Source: GCA-2401735 sp051252095
GTDB taxonomy: Bacteria > Pseudomonadota > Gammaproteobacteria > Burkholderiales > Methylophilaceae
Reading direction: 5' to 3'
Length of the DNA stretch: 64,000 bases
Assembly: GCA_051252095.1 (NCBI GenBank)
Contig: JBPOFK010000014.1
Span: 1 to 64,000 of the forward strand
The notes beneath the pieces are model-generated. The model had not been told where the DNA came from. It searched no databases and saw only the letters and a program-made list of their open reading frames with translations. Position numbers and translations under genes: made by a program. This document shows, piece by piece, positions 44,549-53,851 of the stretch (positions are counted from its first letter, which is position 1; each line of letters starts with the position of its first letter).

Positions 44549-45253
44549 TTACGCTTTTGCCATATCAAACCATAGCAACTCTGCGTTAGCACTTGCAGTA
44601 ATCATCATGTTTTTTTCATTCTCAATCATGACTGCATCACCAGCATTTAATTCAATGTCATTTAAAACAATTGTCCCGCTGGCGAGTTGAAAATAGTTCT
44701 GATGCCCATCCAAAAGTGGCACATCTAATGTCATTCCTTCATCCAATACAGTGGCATATAAATAGGCATTCTGATGAATTGTAATTGAATCATCTGACCC
44801 ATCAGGAGATACGATAAGCCGCCATTGGTTCTTTTTATCTGATGCTGAAAAATGCTTTTCCTCATAACTTGGCGGCAAACGCATTTCTGCGGGTAGAATC
44901 CAAATCTGCAGCAGATGTACAGTATCCGTTGTGGATGGATTGAACTCACTATGTCTAACACCAGATCCTGCCGTCATACGTTGTACATCTCCAGCGCTTA
45001 TCGTCGAAGTATTACCCATACTATCCTGATGACGAAGTTGTCCAGATAAAATATAGGTCACAATTTCCATATCTCGATGTGCATGCATACCAAATCCAGC
45101 ACCTTCATTAATAACATCCTCATTGATAACACGTAAAGTTGCGTATCCCATATGGGCTGGATCATAATATTCAGCAAATGAAAAAGAATGGTAACTGTCT
45201 AACCAGCCGTGATTAGCATGCCCTCGATTTTGTGATTTTCTGACTGTTATCAT
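44549..45253 (-). CDS. Pirin-family bicupin protein
   Basis: This 234-residue protein has the pirin N-terminal cupin with the metal ligands in GFGMHAHRDMEIVTYILSG and HSEFN, and a C-terminal cupin with less conserved residues. Relatives such as YhhW have quercetinase activity; others act as redox-sensing regulators. It is first in a probable unit pirin-yceI-OYE, divergent from a LysR gene across 105 bp holding a LysR-type dyad. That arrangement suggests control by the LysR protein. Confidence 0.92.
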   Translation of the reverse strand: MITVRKSQNRGHANHGWLDSYHSFSFAEYYDPAHMGYATLRVINEDVINEGAGFGMHAHRDMEIVTYILSGQLRHQDSMGNTSTISAGDVQRMTAGSGVRHSEFNPSTTDTVHLLQIWILPAEMRLPPSYEEKHFSASDKKNQWRLIVSPDGSDDSITIHQNAYLYATVLDEGMTLDVPLLDGHQNYFQLASGTIVLNDIELNAGDAVMIENEKNMMITASANAELLWFDMAKA

Positions 45254-45261
45254 ATATAATC

Positions 45262-45278
45262 ATTCAATAATGTTGAAT
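45262..45278. promoter_or_regulatory. LysR-type dyad in the pirin/LysR divergent region
   Basis: A perfect 6-bp inverted repeat ATTCAA-N5-TTGAAT spans 17 bp and includes the T-N11-A spacing of LysR-type boxes (T at 45264, A at 45276). It lies 8 bp before the pirin start codon. That position suggests repression or autoregulation. The link to the divergent regulator is inferred from position. Confidence 0.5.
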
Positions 45279-45358
45279 TTATAAATATATGATAAACAAA
45301 CATTCACAATATTGATATTAGATAATTTTGCTTATCTTATTCACTTTTTTTGAATAAT

Positions 45359-46273
45359 ATGTCACTAAACATTTCTATTGAAGCCTTAGAAGTCATTGAT
45401 GCTATTGCGCGCAAAGGAAGTTTTGCTGCAGCGGCTGAATCACTTTATCGCGTTCCATCTGCGCTGACTTACACGGTCAAAAAACTCGAAGATGATTTAG
45501 GCTTGCTCATATTTGACCGCAGTGGTCACCGCGCATTTTTAACAGCAGCTGGCAAAGAGCTCCTTAAAGAAGGTCGACAATTATTAGATGCCACGCAAGC
45601 ATTAGAATCAAGAGTTAAACGTATCGCAACAGGGATTGAAACAGATATTAGCATCGCCATTAGTGACCTATTTGCCGATACTGCGATTTTAAAAATAATC
45701 GAATTATTTTACCAACAAGACTTTGGTACCCGTATCAAACTGTCTAAAGAAGTTTTTGGCGGCAGCTGGGATGCATTGACGTCTGGACGCGCTGATATCT
45801 CTATTGGCGCACCTGGCGATATGCCATCTGGTGGTGGACTAGCAACCAAACTGATCGGTCAACTTAATTTTGTATTTGCTGTCGCACCGCATCACCCACT
45901 TGCCAACCAACCAGAGCCCTTAAATAATCTAGATATTATTCAGTATCGGTCTGTCGCAGCGGCTGATAGTTCTCGTAATTTACCTCCGCGCACCTCTGGC
46001 ATTCTCTCTGGTCAAGACGTGTTAACTGTCCATAATATGCAAAGCAAAGTAGAAGCGCAAATCAGAGGCATTGGCGTCGGCTATATCCCGCAAAAGATAG
46101 CAGAGCATCATGCTTCGATAGGCATGCTGGTCATTAAAGAGGTTCATCAAGCAAAAACAACAGCACCCACCTATCTTGCATGGCGAAACAATCCTGCAAG
46201 AAAAATCGGCAAAGCACAACAGTGGTTACTTTCGCAATTTGAGCTGCTAACACTAGATGAATTAATCATGTGA
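45359..46273 (+). CDS. LysR-family transcriptional regulator
   Basis: This roughly 304-residue regulator has an N-terminal winged helix-turn-helix (about 5-65; FAAAAESLYRVPSALTYTVKKLE) and a C-terminal periplasmic-binding-like effector domain (about 90-295). The ATG at 45359 is preferred to a TTG nine bases upstream. It is divergent from pirin-yceI-OYE, which are its most likely targets. The inducer is unknown. A perfect hairpin follows its stop. Confidence 0.92.
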   Translation: MSLNISIEALEVIDAIARKGSFAAAAESLYRVPSALTYTVKKLEDDLGLLIFDRSGHRAFLTAAGKELLKEGRQLLDATQALESRVKRIATGIETDISIAISDLFADTAILKIIELFYQQDFGTRIKLSKEVFGGSWDALTSGRADISIGAPGDMPSGGGLATKLIGQLNFVFAVAPHHPLANQPEPLNNLDIIQYRSVAAADSSRNLPPRTSGILSGQDVLTVHNMQSKVEAQIRGIGVGYIPQKIAEHHASIGMLVIKEVHQAKTTAPTYLAWRNNPARKIGKAQQWLLSQFELLTLDELIM

Positions 46274-46274
46274 T

Positions 46275-46293
46275 GGCAGAATACTATTCTGCC
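46275..46293. terminator. Hairpin after the LysR gene
   Basis: The arms GGCAGAAT (46275-46282) and ATTCTGCC (46286-46293) form a perfect 8-bp stem around ACT just behind the LysR stop. Only a weak T-run follows (CACTTTT 11 bases later), so termination is likely inefficient. The moxR-like gene starts 25 bp later and may be partly read through. Confidence 0.5.
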
Positions 46294-46318
46294 TACTCCA
46301 CTTTTAAGATTAAATACT

Positions 46319-47209
46319 ATGCACCCAGTCACTCAAGACATTATTCAAGCAATTAACCAAGTCATTCTGGGTAAACAATCACAAGTCAAACTAGCCCTAA
46401 CCTGCTTATTAGCACGCGGCCATTTATTAATTGAAGACTTACCAGGCATGGGGAAAACAACACTTGCGCATGCATTAGCAAACGTATTTGGCTTGGCATT
46501 CAATCGCGTACAATTCACCAGTGATTTGCTGCCAGCAGACGTATTAGGCGTTTCTGTTTATGATCGGAACAGCGCTAGTTTTAAATTCCACCAAGGCCCT
46601 ATATTTAGCAACGTATTATTAGCAGATGAAATCAACCGTGCCACACCCAAAACACAAAGTGCATTACTTGAAGCAATGGAAGAATGCCAAGTCTCAGTTG
46701 ATGGAGACACGCTACCATTACCCTCTCCATTTTTTGTGATCGCAACCCAAAATCCGCATCATAATATTGGCACATTTCCACTGCCAGAGTCTCAGCTAGA
46801 CCGTTTTTTGATGCGCATTACCTTAGGCTATCCTGATCATGATGCGGAGCGCAGACTACTGAAAAATATTGGCGGTCGCAACGCAAATAAGCAAATTGAA
46901 GCGGTATGTGATAGTGAAACCTTACTTAACTTACAGCAGACAGCTAATAGCATTCATGTTTCCGATGCTGTTTTAGACTATTTACAAGCACTTATTCATT
47001 ACAGCCGCACCAACCTTGATACAGGCCTTTCACCACGCGCGGGACTTGGACTGAAGCATTGCGCCCAAGCGTGGGCTCTGTGTGAAAATCGCGATTATGT
47101 AATTCCTGAGGACATTCAAGCAGTATTTCCTAGTATTGCAACTCACCGCCTATTCAAGGATGAAAAGGCTAATATTGCAGAAGAAATTCTTCAAAATGTT
47201 GCCATTTAA
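46319..47209 (+). CDS. MoxR-family AAA+ ATPase
   Basis: This 296-residue ATPase has Walker A GMGKTTLA (in LPGMGKTTLAHAL), Walker B LLADEINRATPK, and FVIATQNP as sensor 1. MoxR proteins are chaperone-like ATPases usually encoded with DUF58 and transglutaminase-type membrane proteins, as here. The next gene starts 3 bp after the stop. The client protein is unknown. Confidence 0.94.
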   Translation: MHPVTQDIIQAINQVILGKQSQVKLALTCLLARGHLLIEDLPGMGKTTLAHALANVFGLAFNRVQFTSDLLPADVLGVSVYDRNSASFKFHQGPIFSNVLLADEINRATPKTQSALLEAMEECQVSVDGDTLPLPSPFFVIATQNPHHNIGTFPLPESQLDRFLMRITLGYPDHDAERRLLKNIGGRNANKQIEAVCDSETLLNLQQTANSIHVSDAVLDYLQALIHYSRTNLDTGLSPRAGLGLKHCAQAWALCENRDYVIPEDIQAVFPSIATHRLFKDEKANIAEEILQNVAI

Positions 47210-47212
47210 TTT

Positions 47213-48178
47213 ATGTTAAAGGTTCATAAACGCCTCTACAATAAAATAAAACAACGTTTGCAATCATTGGTTCGCGTAGCAAAAAGTGTCAACAATATTG
47301 CAACATTAACTGCTAAACAAATATACATCTTACCCAGTCGCTGGAGTGTGTTTTACATGCTGATGTTGATTGCACTGCTAATTGGTGCGATTAACTACAC
47401 ATTAAGTTTGGCCTATTTTGTCCTTTTTCTATTAGCATCTTTAGCCCACACTGCAATGCTCCATACATGGCGTAATTTAGCCTACTTACAGATCTCCATT
47501 ATTGGCGCAAAACCTGTTTTTGCAGGCGACTCGGCTGAAATTCATTTAGAAATAAAAGAACTCAAAAACAGAGCGAGACACGCCATTCATATTTACTTTG
47601 CTGAGAATACAGCCGTGACCTACGCTATTCAGGCCAATCAATCTATTCGACTAACATTGCCATTAAAAACAAGCCACCGTGGTTATTTAACGCTACCTAG
47701 AATAAAGCTGTATACGGAGTTTCCTCTTTCTCTATTTCATGCCTGGTCGAATGTAGATAGTGTTTTTGATTGCTTAGTTTACCCAAAACCAAGTCTAGAG
47801 AAAAAGCCTATGCCCAGCACTATTGATTCAAATATGAAAGGCAATCATGCTGCATACCAAGGTGATGAAGACTTTATAGGTCACAAAACATATCAAATTG
47901 GCGACCTACCCAGTAAAGTCGATTGGAAAGCCTCAAGTCGAGGGATAGGGATGTACTCAAAAAAATACGCCGGCGAAGCAAGTAAAAGTATTTTTTTGGA
48001 TTGGGCGCTCACTTCTGGTGATAAGGAAACCCGTATTTCTCAACTGACAAGATGGGTGGTTGATGCCCATGCATCAAAAATAAAATATGGTCTAAAACTA
48101 GATGGAGGCACAGAGTTTGCTCCTAACAACACCGACGCGCATTACCATCAATGTTTAGAAGCATTAGCTACAATATGA
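47213..48178 (+). CDS. DUF58-domain membrane protein
   Basis: This 321-residue protein has a cytoplasmic basic start, two adjacent transmembrane helices (about 45-85; YMLMLIALLIGAINYTLSL and AYFVLFLLASLAH) and a large C-terminal part with the DUF58 motif near DLPSKVDWKASSRG. DUF58 proteins accompany MoxR ATPases and transglutaminase-like proteins. Its stop overlaps the next start (ATGA). The biochemical role is not established. Confidence 0.9.
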   Translation: MLKVHKRLYNKIKQRLQSLVRVAKSVNNIATLTAKQIYILPSRWSVFYMLMLIALLIGAINYTLSLAYFVLFLLASLAHTAMLHTWRNLAYLQISIIGAKPVFAGDSAEIHLEIKELKNRARHAIHIYFAENTAVTYAIQANQSIRLTLPLKTSHRGYLTLPRIKLYTEFPLSLFHAWSNVDSVFDCLVYPKPSLEKKPMPSTIDSNMKGNHAAYQGDEDFIGHKTYQIGDLPSKVDWKASSRGIGMYSKKYAGEASKSIFLDWALTSGDKETRISQLTRWVVDAHASKIKYGLKLDGGTEFAPNNTDAHYHQCLEALATI

Positions 48179-50133
48179 AGCAGAAGCAGCTAACGTCACA
48201 GCATTTACACTGGCTACTCATCAGCTTAATGACAGTGCTATTACTCCATAGCGTCAACCTACCGTTATGGATTACTGTCGTAGCTTTAGCATTTGGTATC
48301 TGGCGCTACTTGCTCAATAAGAAGCAATGGGCATTACCCAGAATGCGTATACTCATTCCTGTGATGCTGATTATATGCATTGGCCTCATTCTTAGCTTTG
48401 GAAGAAACTTTGGCCGTGATGCCAGCATCAGCTTATTTATCATCATGGCAGCAATGAAGCTGCTTGAAACAAAAACACTGCGCGATTACATGTTGGTTAT
48501 TTCAATTGCATACTTTGCAGTTGCCAGCCTCTTTATGTTTAGTCAATCGGCAACTACCTTTCTATTGAGCTTGGTGCCTATCACTTTACTCACAACTACT
48601 TTAATACAAATAAGCTTGCCGCAAACCACATCGAATATTTTTTCGCTTAAATTAGCTGCCAAAATATTATTACAATCGGTGCCTTTAATGCTGGTTTTAT
48701 TTGTGCTTTTTCCACGGTTGCCAGGACCAATTTGGGGCATCTCTAAAGATGCCTATAGTGGCATGACTGGCTTGAATGACAGCATAGAATTGGGTGATGT
48801 TAGCAATCTGATTCAAAACAGCAGTGTTGCCTTTAGAGTGCAATTTGATGGTGCAATACCACCGCGCAGCAGGCTTTATTGGCGAGGCCCAGTACTTTCA
48901 CAACAGCAAAATAATAAATGGCTGACTACCGATGATAATAGCCAAACCAAGCAAGCATCACTGGAACCAATCGGCACTACAATTAATTATACGATGACGC
49001 TAGAACCGCACAATCGCTTATGGTTACTGCTACTGGACATGCCAACAACTATTCCAAAAATTGCGATGCTTAAACAGGGGTACTCCGCTGTAGCTAAAGA
49101 GCCTATTCGTACACGTACTCGTTACCAAGCGACTTCTAGCATGCAGTACATCTTAGATAAAACGGTTGAAACACCGCAATATGAAATCGCATTAGCTATT
49201 GATCCAGATAGCAATCCTAAATCCTTCAAGCTGGCAAGAGACTGGTCATACTTAACACCTGAACAAATTATTAGCAAAGCATTGCAGATGTTTAATCAAC
49301 AGGCTTTTATTTATACCTTACGCCCACCGCGTCTGTCGAATAGTGCAATTGATGATTTTTTATTTAAAACTAAAAAAGGATTTTGTGAGCATTATGCAAG
49401 TAGCTTTGTCTACCTGATGCGCGCTGCTGGCGTTCCTGCACGAATCGTGACAGGCTATCAGGGTGGTGAAATTAATCCGAATGGCAATTACCTTATTGTT
49501 AGACAATCTGATGCACACGCATGGGCTGAAGTATGGTTAAAAGAGAAAGGTTGGGTCCGTATTGACCCGACGGCTGCCGTTGCCCCAGAACGTATAGAGC
49601 TTGGTATTGATCAAGCAGTAACAGAGGTTGATGCATTACCCATGTTTGTTCGACCAGGCGCACAATGGCTAAAAGATGCTTATTTCAGCTGGGATAATCT
49701 GAATAATAATTGGAATCAATGGGTGCTCGGCTATGACAACCAAAAACAACTCGATTTTTTAGAAAAAATCAGCGGTAAAGACCTGACGATGGCTGACATT
49801 GCCATTTGGATGATTGCAATCATGCTGATGATGATGCTAGTCATGGCGGCATTTTTATTAAGAAGGCAATCGCTCACACTTAATCCTGCCCAGAAAGCCT
49901 ATGCAAAACACGTCAAGCAGCTAGATAAACATGGCTTAAACAAACACCCGTCTGAAGGTGCACTTGATTTTGCTCATCGTGCTGCAAAAGAAATACCTGA
50001 ACAAGCAGCAATCATTCTCGAAATCGCTACGTTGTATAATGCGTTGCAATATAGCACGCAAAAAACCGCTAACCAAAGCTTACAATTACTCAAAGACCGT
50101 ATCCAAGACTTTAAACCTGCTAGACATGACTGA
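48175..50133 (+). CDS. TgpA-like membrane protein with transglutaminase domain
   Basis: This 652-residue protein has about six N-terminal membrane helices (to about 185), a periplasmic DUF3488-like region, a transglutaminase core (about 395-480) and a late transmembrane helix (about 550-572). The catalytic triad is visible as Cys in KKGFCEHYASSF, His in DAHAWAEVW, and Asp in RIDPTAAV. Relatives such as Pseudomonas TgpA are important for viability, but their substrate is unclear. The ATG at 48175 overlaps the DUF58 stop. The tadA start lies within its last 8 bases, making a four-gene unit. Confidence 0.92.
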   Translation: MKQKQLTSQHLHWLLISLMTVLLLHSVNLPLWITVVALAFGIWRYLLNKKQWALPRMRILIPVMLIICIGLILSFGRNFGRDASISLFIIMAAMKLLETKTLRDYMLVISIAYFAVASLFMFSQSATTFLLSLVPITLLTTTLIQISLPQTTSNIFSLKLAAKILLQSVPLMLVLFVLFPRLPGPIWGISKDAYSGMTGLNDSIELGDVSNLIQNSSVAFRVQFDGAIPPRSRLYWRGPVLSQQQNNKWLTTDDNSQTKQASLEPIGTTINYTMTLEPHNRLWLLLLDMPTTIPKIAMLKQGYSAVAKEPIRTRTRYQATSSMQYILDKTVETPQYEIALAIDPDSNPKSFKLARDWSYLTPEQIISKALQMFNQQAFIYTLRPPRLSNSAIDDFLFKTKKGFCEHYASSFVYLMRAAGVPARIVTGYQGGEINPNGNYLIVRQSDAHAWAEVWLKEKGWVRIDPTAAVAPERIELGIDQAVTEVDALPMFVRPGAQWLKDAYFSWDNLNNNWNQWVLGYDNQKQLDFLEKISGKDLTMADIAIWMIAIMLMMMLVMAAFLLRRQSLTLNPAQKAYAKHVKQLDKHGLNKHPSEGALDFAHRAAKEIPEQAAIILEIATLYNALQYSTQKTANQSLQLLKDRIQDFKPARHD

Positions 50134-50593
50134 TATACACTCACAATTTATGCAAGTCGCTTTAGACTTAGCAAAACAAGCCGCAAAAAATGGCGAAGTG
50201 CCGGTTGGCGCGGTTGTTGTTAGCAATGGTGAAATTATTGGCCGTGGTAGTAATGCGCCGATTAGCTTGAGCGACCCCAGCGCCCATGCAGAGATACAAG
50301 CGCTGCGAGATGCAGCTAAGACACTAAGTAACTACCGTTTGATTGACTGCACGCTCTATGTCACTTTAGAGCCTTGCGTGATGTGTACAGGTGCAATTCA
50401 ACACGCCCGTATTGCCAAGCTTGTGTATGGCGCCAGCGACCCTAAAACAGGTGCTTGTGGCAGTGCTGTTAATCTAATGGCTGAGTCTAAACTAAATCAC
50501 CATACAGAAGTGTTAGGTGGTGTGATGGCTGAAGAGTGCGGCACGCTATTAAGTGCATTCTTTAAAGAGCGGCGCAAAAAAACAACTGATTAA
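50126..50593 (+). CDS. tadA: tRNA-specific adenosine deaminase
   Basis: This 155-residue enzyme converts the wobble adenosine of tRNA-Arg(ACG) to inosine. The zinc site is complete: HAE in SAHAEIQALRDAA and PCVMCTGAI. GEVPVGAVVV precedes it. The ATG at 50126, 8 bp inside the end of the transglutaminase gene, fits the family length; a much longer open frame from 49958 lies wholly in that gene and is rejected. A terminator follows its stop. Confidence 0.96.
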   Translation: MTDIHSQFMQVALDLAKQAAKNGEVPVGAVVVSNGEIIGRGSNAPISLSDPSAHAEIQALRDAAKTLSNYRLIDCTLYVTLEPCVMCTGAIQHARIAKLVYGASDPKTGACGSAVNLMAESKLNHHTEVLGGVMAEECGTLLSAFFKERRKKTTD

Positions 50594-50602
50594 ACAGGCA
50601 AT

Positions 50603-50630
50603 AAAAAAACCCGCCTAAGCGGGTTTTTTT
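50603..50630. terminator. Bidirectional intrinsic terminator between tadA and the BI-1 gene
   Basis: The arms AAAAAAACCCGC (50603-50614) and GCGGGTTTTTTT (50619-50630) make a perfect 12-bp stem around CTAA. U-tracts exist both ways, so it serves the convergent genes on each side. Confidence 0.93.
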
Positions 50631-50644
50631 AAATGAAGCTGACG

Positions 50645-51337
50645 TTAATCATTGTTACCCATTAAAGCCATTAATAGATGTAGCAAATGACTAAACATAT
50701 TATGCAAGCTGATGTAGATGCTGAGTGTTGCCATCACATAGTTTGTTTCACCACCGCGCACCACTTGATTGATTTCATATAAGATAAAACCAGCCATCAA
50801 CAGTACAACGATTGCTGAAATCGTTAATGAAAGCGCAGGCACTTGGAAGAAGAAGTTAGCTAAAATAGCCAAAATCACCAATACAAAACCAATGGTTAAA
50901 AACTTACCTAGGTAGCTGAAATCACGCTTTGTATTGGAAGCAACTGCAGCTAATGTCAAGAAAGACGCTGCGGTACCGCCTGCTGCCAAACCAATTAATT
51001 GCGGGCCATTACTCAGGCTTAACGCCACTTGTAAAATTGGACCTAGCAATAAACCCATGATAAACGTAAAGCCAAATAGCAACCAGACACCTGCTGCATT
51101 ATTGGCATTTTTAGCCACTAGCCAACTCATGCCATAAACGGCAACCATAATGCCAATAAAGGCAACGATTGGACTAGCTGCAAATAAAAATGAAAAATTA
51201 ATGCTCATGCCAACCATTGCACCAATCACAGTTGGGATCATGGTCATGCCTAGCAATGCGTAAGTATTACGCAATACCTTATTGCTTGAACTAGAGACAC
51301 TGCTCTCGCGACCTAATACTTCAATGTTATCTGCCAT
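50645..51337 (-). CDS. Bax inhibitor-1 / YccA-family membrane protein
   Basis: This 230-residue integral membrane protein has seven hydrophobic helices and the family start NKVLRNTYALLGMTMIPT, with the C-terminal YEINQVVRGG and ATLSIYISLHNMF segments. BI-1 proteins are proton-linked Ca2+-leak channels in some species, and E. coli YccA modulates FtsH. The gene stands alone on the minus strand. An exact role is unknown. Confidence 0.92.
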   Translation of the reverse strand: MADNIEVLGRESSVSSSSNKVLRNTYALLGMTMIPTVIGAMVGMSINFSFLFAASPIVAFIGIMVAVYGMSWLVAKNANNAAGVWLLFGFTFIMGLLLGPILQVALSLSNGPQLIGLAAGGTAASFLTLAAVASNTKRDFSYLGKFLTIGFVLVILAILANFFFQVPALSLTISAIVVLLMAGFILYEINQVVRGGETNYVMATLSIYISLHNMFSHLLHLLMALMGNND

Positions 51338-51442
51338 TACAAATTCCTTTATATAAATTACTTAATAGTAATACTGTGTAAGATAGCGACAATCCACAAA
51401 AGTTTCAAGTAACAAATTGTGAAAGTTTGGTGAAATCAAGCA

Positions 51443-52498
51443 TCATGCGAATAAATCTCCGCCTACTTGTTTATCTTTGCCAACCATGGCTATCCGCTCA
51501 ACAGCATGCTTAAACGCACCCATTTTATGCAACTGCGTTAAATCTTTGGGATGATGGCTACCATGCATGCGTGCTAATCTGATGATACTTTGGGCAGGCA
51601 TTTTCCAATATAGCTTTTCTAGCAATTCATCCGCCAAATCAGGACGGTTACACAACAATATCATATCGCAACCTGCGTTTAGCGCTGCCAAACTGCGTGT
51701 CGTGACATCTCCACCAACAGTTGCACCTTCCATGCTTAAGTCATCACTAAAAATAACCCCATTAAAGCCTAAGCGTTGCCGCAACACTTTTTGCAACCAT
51801 TTCTCTGAAAACCCTGCTGGCTTATCATCTACCTTTGGATAAATGACATGCGCTGGCATGATGGCAGGCAAGCCTTCATCAATCATCTTTCTGAAAGGCT
51901 GCATATCGTTTTGCGCAATTTGGTCAAACTCGCGCTCATCAATCGGAATGCTCACATGCGAGTCTGCCACCACAAACCCATGCCCAGGAAAATGCTTCCC
52001 GACTGCCGCCATACCACCTTTTTTAAGGCCAAGCGTCAAATGGAAAGCCAATTCATTAATGGCTTGCGGATTTTGATGAAAAGCACGGTCTCCGATTACT
52101 AAGCTATCGCCATAATCCATATCAAGAATTGGCGTAAAACTAAAATCTACGCCATGTGCGCGAAGCTCAGCCGCCAAAATCCAACCAGCTTCCTCAGCTA
52201 ATTGATTCGCTTGTTTGCGATCTTGATCCCACAACTTACCAAATTCACGCATGGGTGGAATCTTGGTAAATCCCTCTCTAAACCGTTGTACGCGACCACC
52301 CTCGTGGTCAACTGCGATTAACAATGGCGGCTGGCGTACCTTGTGGATACTTGCTGTTAACGCTTTTAGCTGTGTGCAATTTTCAAAATTACGCGCAAAT
52401 AGAATCACCCCACCAACTAACGGGTGCTGTAATCGTCGAACATCATCCGCTGTTAGCTCTGTACCAACAACGTCTAGCATGACCGGGCCTAATGACAT
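51443..52498 (-). CDS. nagZ: Beta-N-acetylhexosaminidase NagZ
   Basis: This 351-residue cytoplasmic glycoside hydrolase family 3 enzyme removes GlcNAc from anhydromuropeptides during murein recycling. The GH3 signature GKHFPGHGFVVADSHVS is split by the mobile His/Asp loop, and the nucleophile Asp is in VIFSDDLSMEGA. DHEGGRVQRF is also diagnostic. It lies near a peptide ABC importer with a signal-less YkuD protein, which may belong to the same recycling pathway. Confidence 0.95.
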   Translation of the reverse strand: MSLGPVMLDVVGTELTADDVRRLQHPLVGGVILFARNFENCTQLKALTASIHKVRQPPLLIAVDHEGGRVQRFREGFTKIPPMREFGKLWDQDRKQANQLAEEAGWILAAELRAHGVDFSFTPILDMDYGDSLVIGDRAFHQNPQAINELAFHLTLGLKKGGMAAVGKHFPGHGFVVADSHVSIPIDEREFDQIAQNDMQPFRKMIDEGLPAIMPAHVIYPKVDDKPAGFSEKWLQKVLRQRLGFNGVIFSDDLSMEGATVGGDVTTRSLAALNAGCDMILLCNRPDLADELLEKLYWKMPAQSIIRLARMHGSHHPKDLTQLHKMGAFKHAVERIAMVGKDKQVGGDLFA

Positions 52499-52529
52499 AT
52501 TCGCTTTCTATCAATCAATAACAATTATT

Positions 52530-53708
52530 CTAAACCACTTTTAATCGATAGAGCGAAGTGACTTCTTTCGACCTAGCTTCGTGTAGCGGGTCTGAAGTGT
52601 CATTGGCTTTTTTATGCATTGGGGCTATATCTAACTTTTCAATAACAGCTAAGCCTGCTTCTTTGATCCAGCCTTCCAACTCCTCTTTTGTACGTAACTC
52701 AAGATGTTCGGCCAAATCAGATAAAATCAACCAAGCCTCGCCTTTTAATGCCAAGTAGTTTTTTACGCCATTTAAAAATCCTTTAAGCATCTTACTTTCT
52801 GGGTCATAAACGGCATGCTCGATGGCTGAATTGGCTTTTGCAGGAATCCAAGGTGGATTACAGACAATCAAATCAGCTAGCCCACTCTCTTTTGGCGGAA
52901 ATAAATCTGTGCTGACAATTTTGATTTGATTGGCAAACCCTAGTTTTTGAATATTATGTTTGGCGCAAACCAAGGCACGCGATTCGATTTCTGTCGCGAT
53001 AATTTTCTTAACACCTCGCTTCGCCAAAATCGCTGCGATAACGCCTGTCCCTGTGCCAATATCAAAAGCCACAGAGACATTGTCTAGGGGTGCAGTGTTT
53101 ACCAAAGCTAGATACTCGCCTCGCACAGGCGAGTAAACACCATAGCTTGGTGTAATCACAGCGTCGAGTTGTGGCACATCCACACCTTTTTTATGCCACT
53201 CATACGCGCCGATTAAACCTAATATTTCACGTAATGATACAAGCCTTGGTTTGTGACTCTGGCTTTTACCGTAAGCATGTTCGCAAGCTTCAGCAATATC
53301 GGGAGCACGATTATAGGGTAGCTGGTAATCGCCTGTTAACTCAACGAGCAACATGCCTAGCGTTCGCGCGCGCTCAATTTGGCTCTTACGGTATAAATGA
53401 AACTGATCTTTTGGACTGGATACATGACCTGTTTTAATGTCTTTGTTCCGCTTGTTTTTGGCCTTTGGTTTTAAATCACGATTATCAATACGTCGTGAAA
53501 TCGCCTGCGCTAGGTGCTTGGCATTTTGAAAATCACCTCGCCACAATAATGCATTGCCTTCGCATACTAGCTTATAAGCTAAATCTGCTTTAATCGTGTC
53601 ATCAATGACTTGAATTTTCTTAGGTGGTCGGTTGTTAGCAGCAGATTGCCAAATGGCTTCTTTGGTTTGATTGTTTTCTTGCCATTGGATAGTTGTAGGT
53701 TGTGTCAA
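52530..53708 (-). CDS. SAM-dependent methyltransferase with NPPW motif
   Basis: This 392-residue protein has an N-terminal region of about 170 residues without recognised function and a class I methyltransferase domain with AFDIGTGTGVIAAILAKRG and VCNPPWIP. NPPW/NPPY motifs usually mark enzymes that methylate amino or amide nitrogens of bases or glutamine (RlmG, PrmB-like). The target is not known. The start is TTG at 53708 behind AGGA. Its upstream region abuts a palindromic repeat element. It does not look like a restriction enzyme partner, and no nuclease gene is adjacent on its strand. Confidence 0.85.
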   Translation of the reverse strand: MTQPTTIQWQENNQTKEAIWQSAANNRPPKKIQVIDDTIKADLAYKLVCEGNALLWRGDFQNAKHLAQAISRRIDNRDLKPKAKNKRNKDIKTGHVSSPKDQFHLYRKSQIERARTLGMLLVELTGDYQLPYNRAPDIAEACEHAYGKSQSHKPRLVSLREILGLIGAYEWHKKGVDVPQLDAVITPSYGVYSPVRGEYLALVNTAPLDNVSVAFDIGTGTGVIAAILAKRGVKKIIATEIESRALVCAKHNIQKLGFANQIKIVSTDLFPPKESGLADLIVCNPPWIPAKANSAIEHAVYDPESKMLKGFLNGVKNYLALKGEAWLILSDLAEHLELRTKEELEGWIKEAGLAVIEKLDIAPMHKKANDTSDPLHEARSKEVTSLYRLKVV

Positions 53709-53750
53709 AGGTATTCCTAGGGAGTAATAAAATGCGACTTGATAAGAAGC

Positions 53751-53851
53751 TTCTTCTTCCTTAAACGGAAGATGACTAGGCGTTGCGCCGCAGGCAGTAC
53801 ATTGAGTACGGCAAGCTAAAACAACGTCAGCTTTCGTTTAAGGAAGAAGAA
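53751..53851. mobile_element. Palindrome-ended miniature element (MITE-like), overlapping dppC 3' end
   Basis: The terminal arms at 53751-53776 and 53826-53851 are inverted copies matching at 24 of 26 bases (TTCTTCTTCCTTAAACG at the left end). The 49-bp core is GC-rich and contains GTAC twice around ATTGA. It has no gene. The right arm encodes the last residues and the TGA stop of the minus-strand permease gene dppC. The core pattern GCCGCAGGCAGTAC...GAGTACGGCAAG recalls a dispersed repeat of Neisseria from memory. I classify it as a non-autonomous repeat; other genomic copies would be needed to prove mobility. Confidence 0.65.

Noticed and set aside
49958..50125. Long 5' extension of the tadA frame
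   Set aside because: It lies wholly inside the transglutaminase gene in another frame, and the family length fits the ATG at 50126.
52530..53708. Methyltransferase as part of a restriction-modification system
   Set aside because: No restriction endonuclease gene is adjacent on its strand, and the NPPW domain with this N-terminal region fits RNA/protein methyltransferases as well. The DUF559 gene is separated from it by the permease gene.
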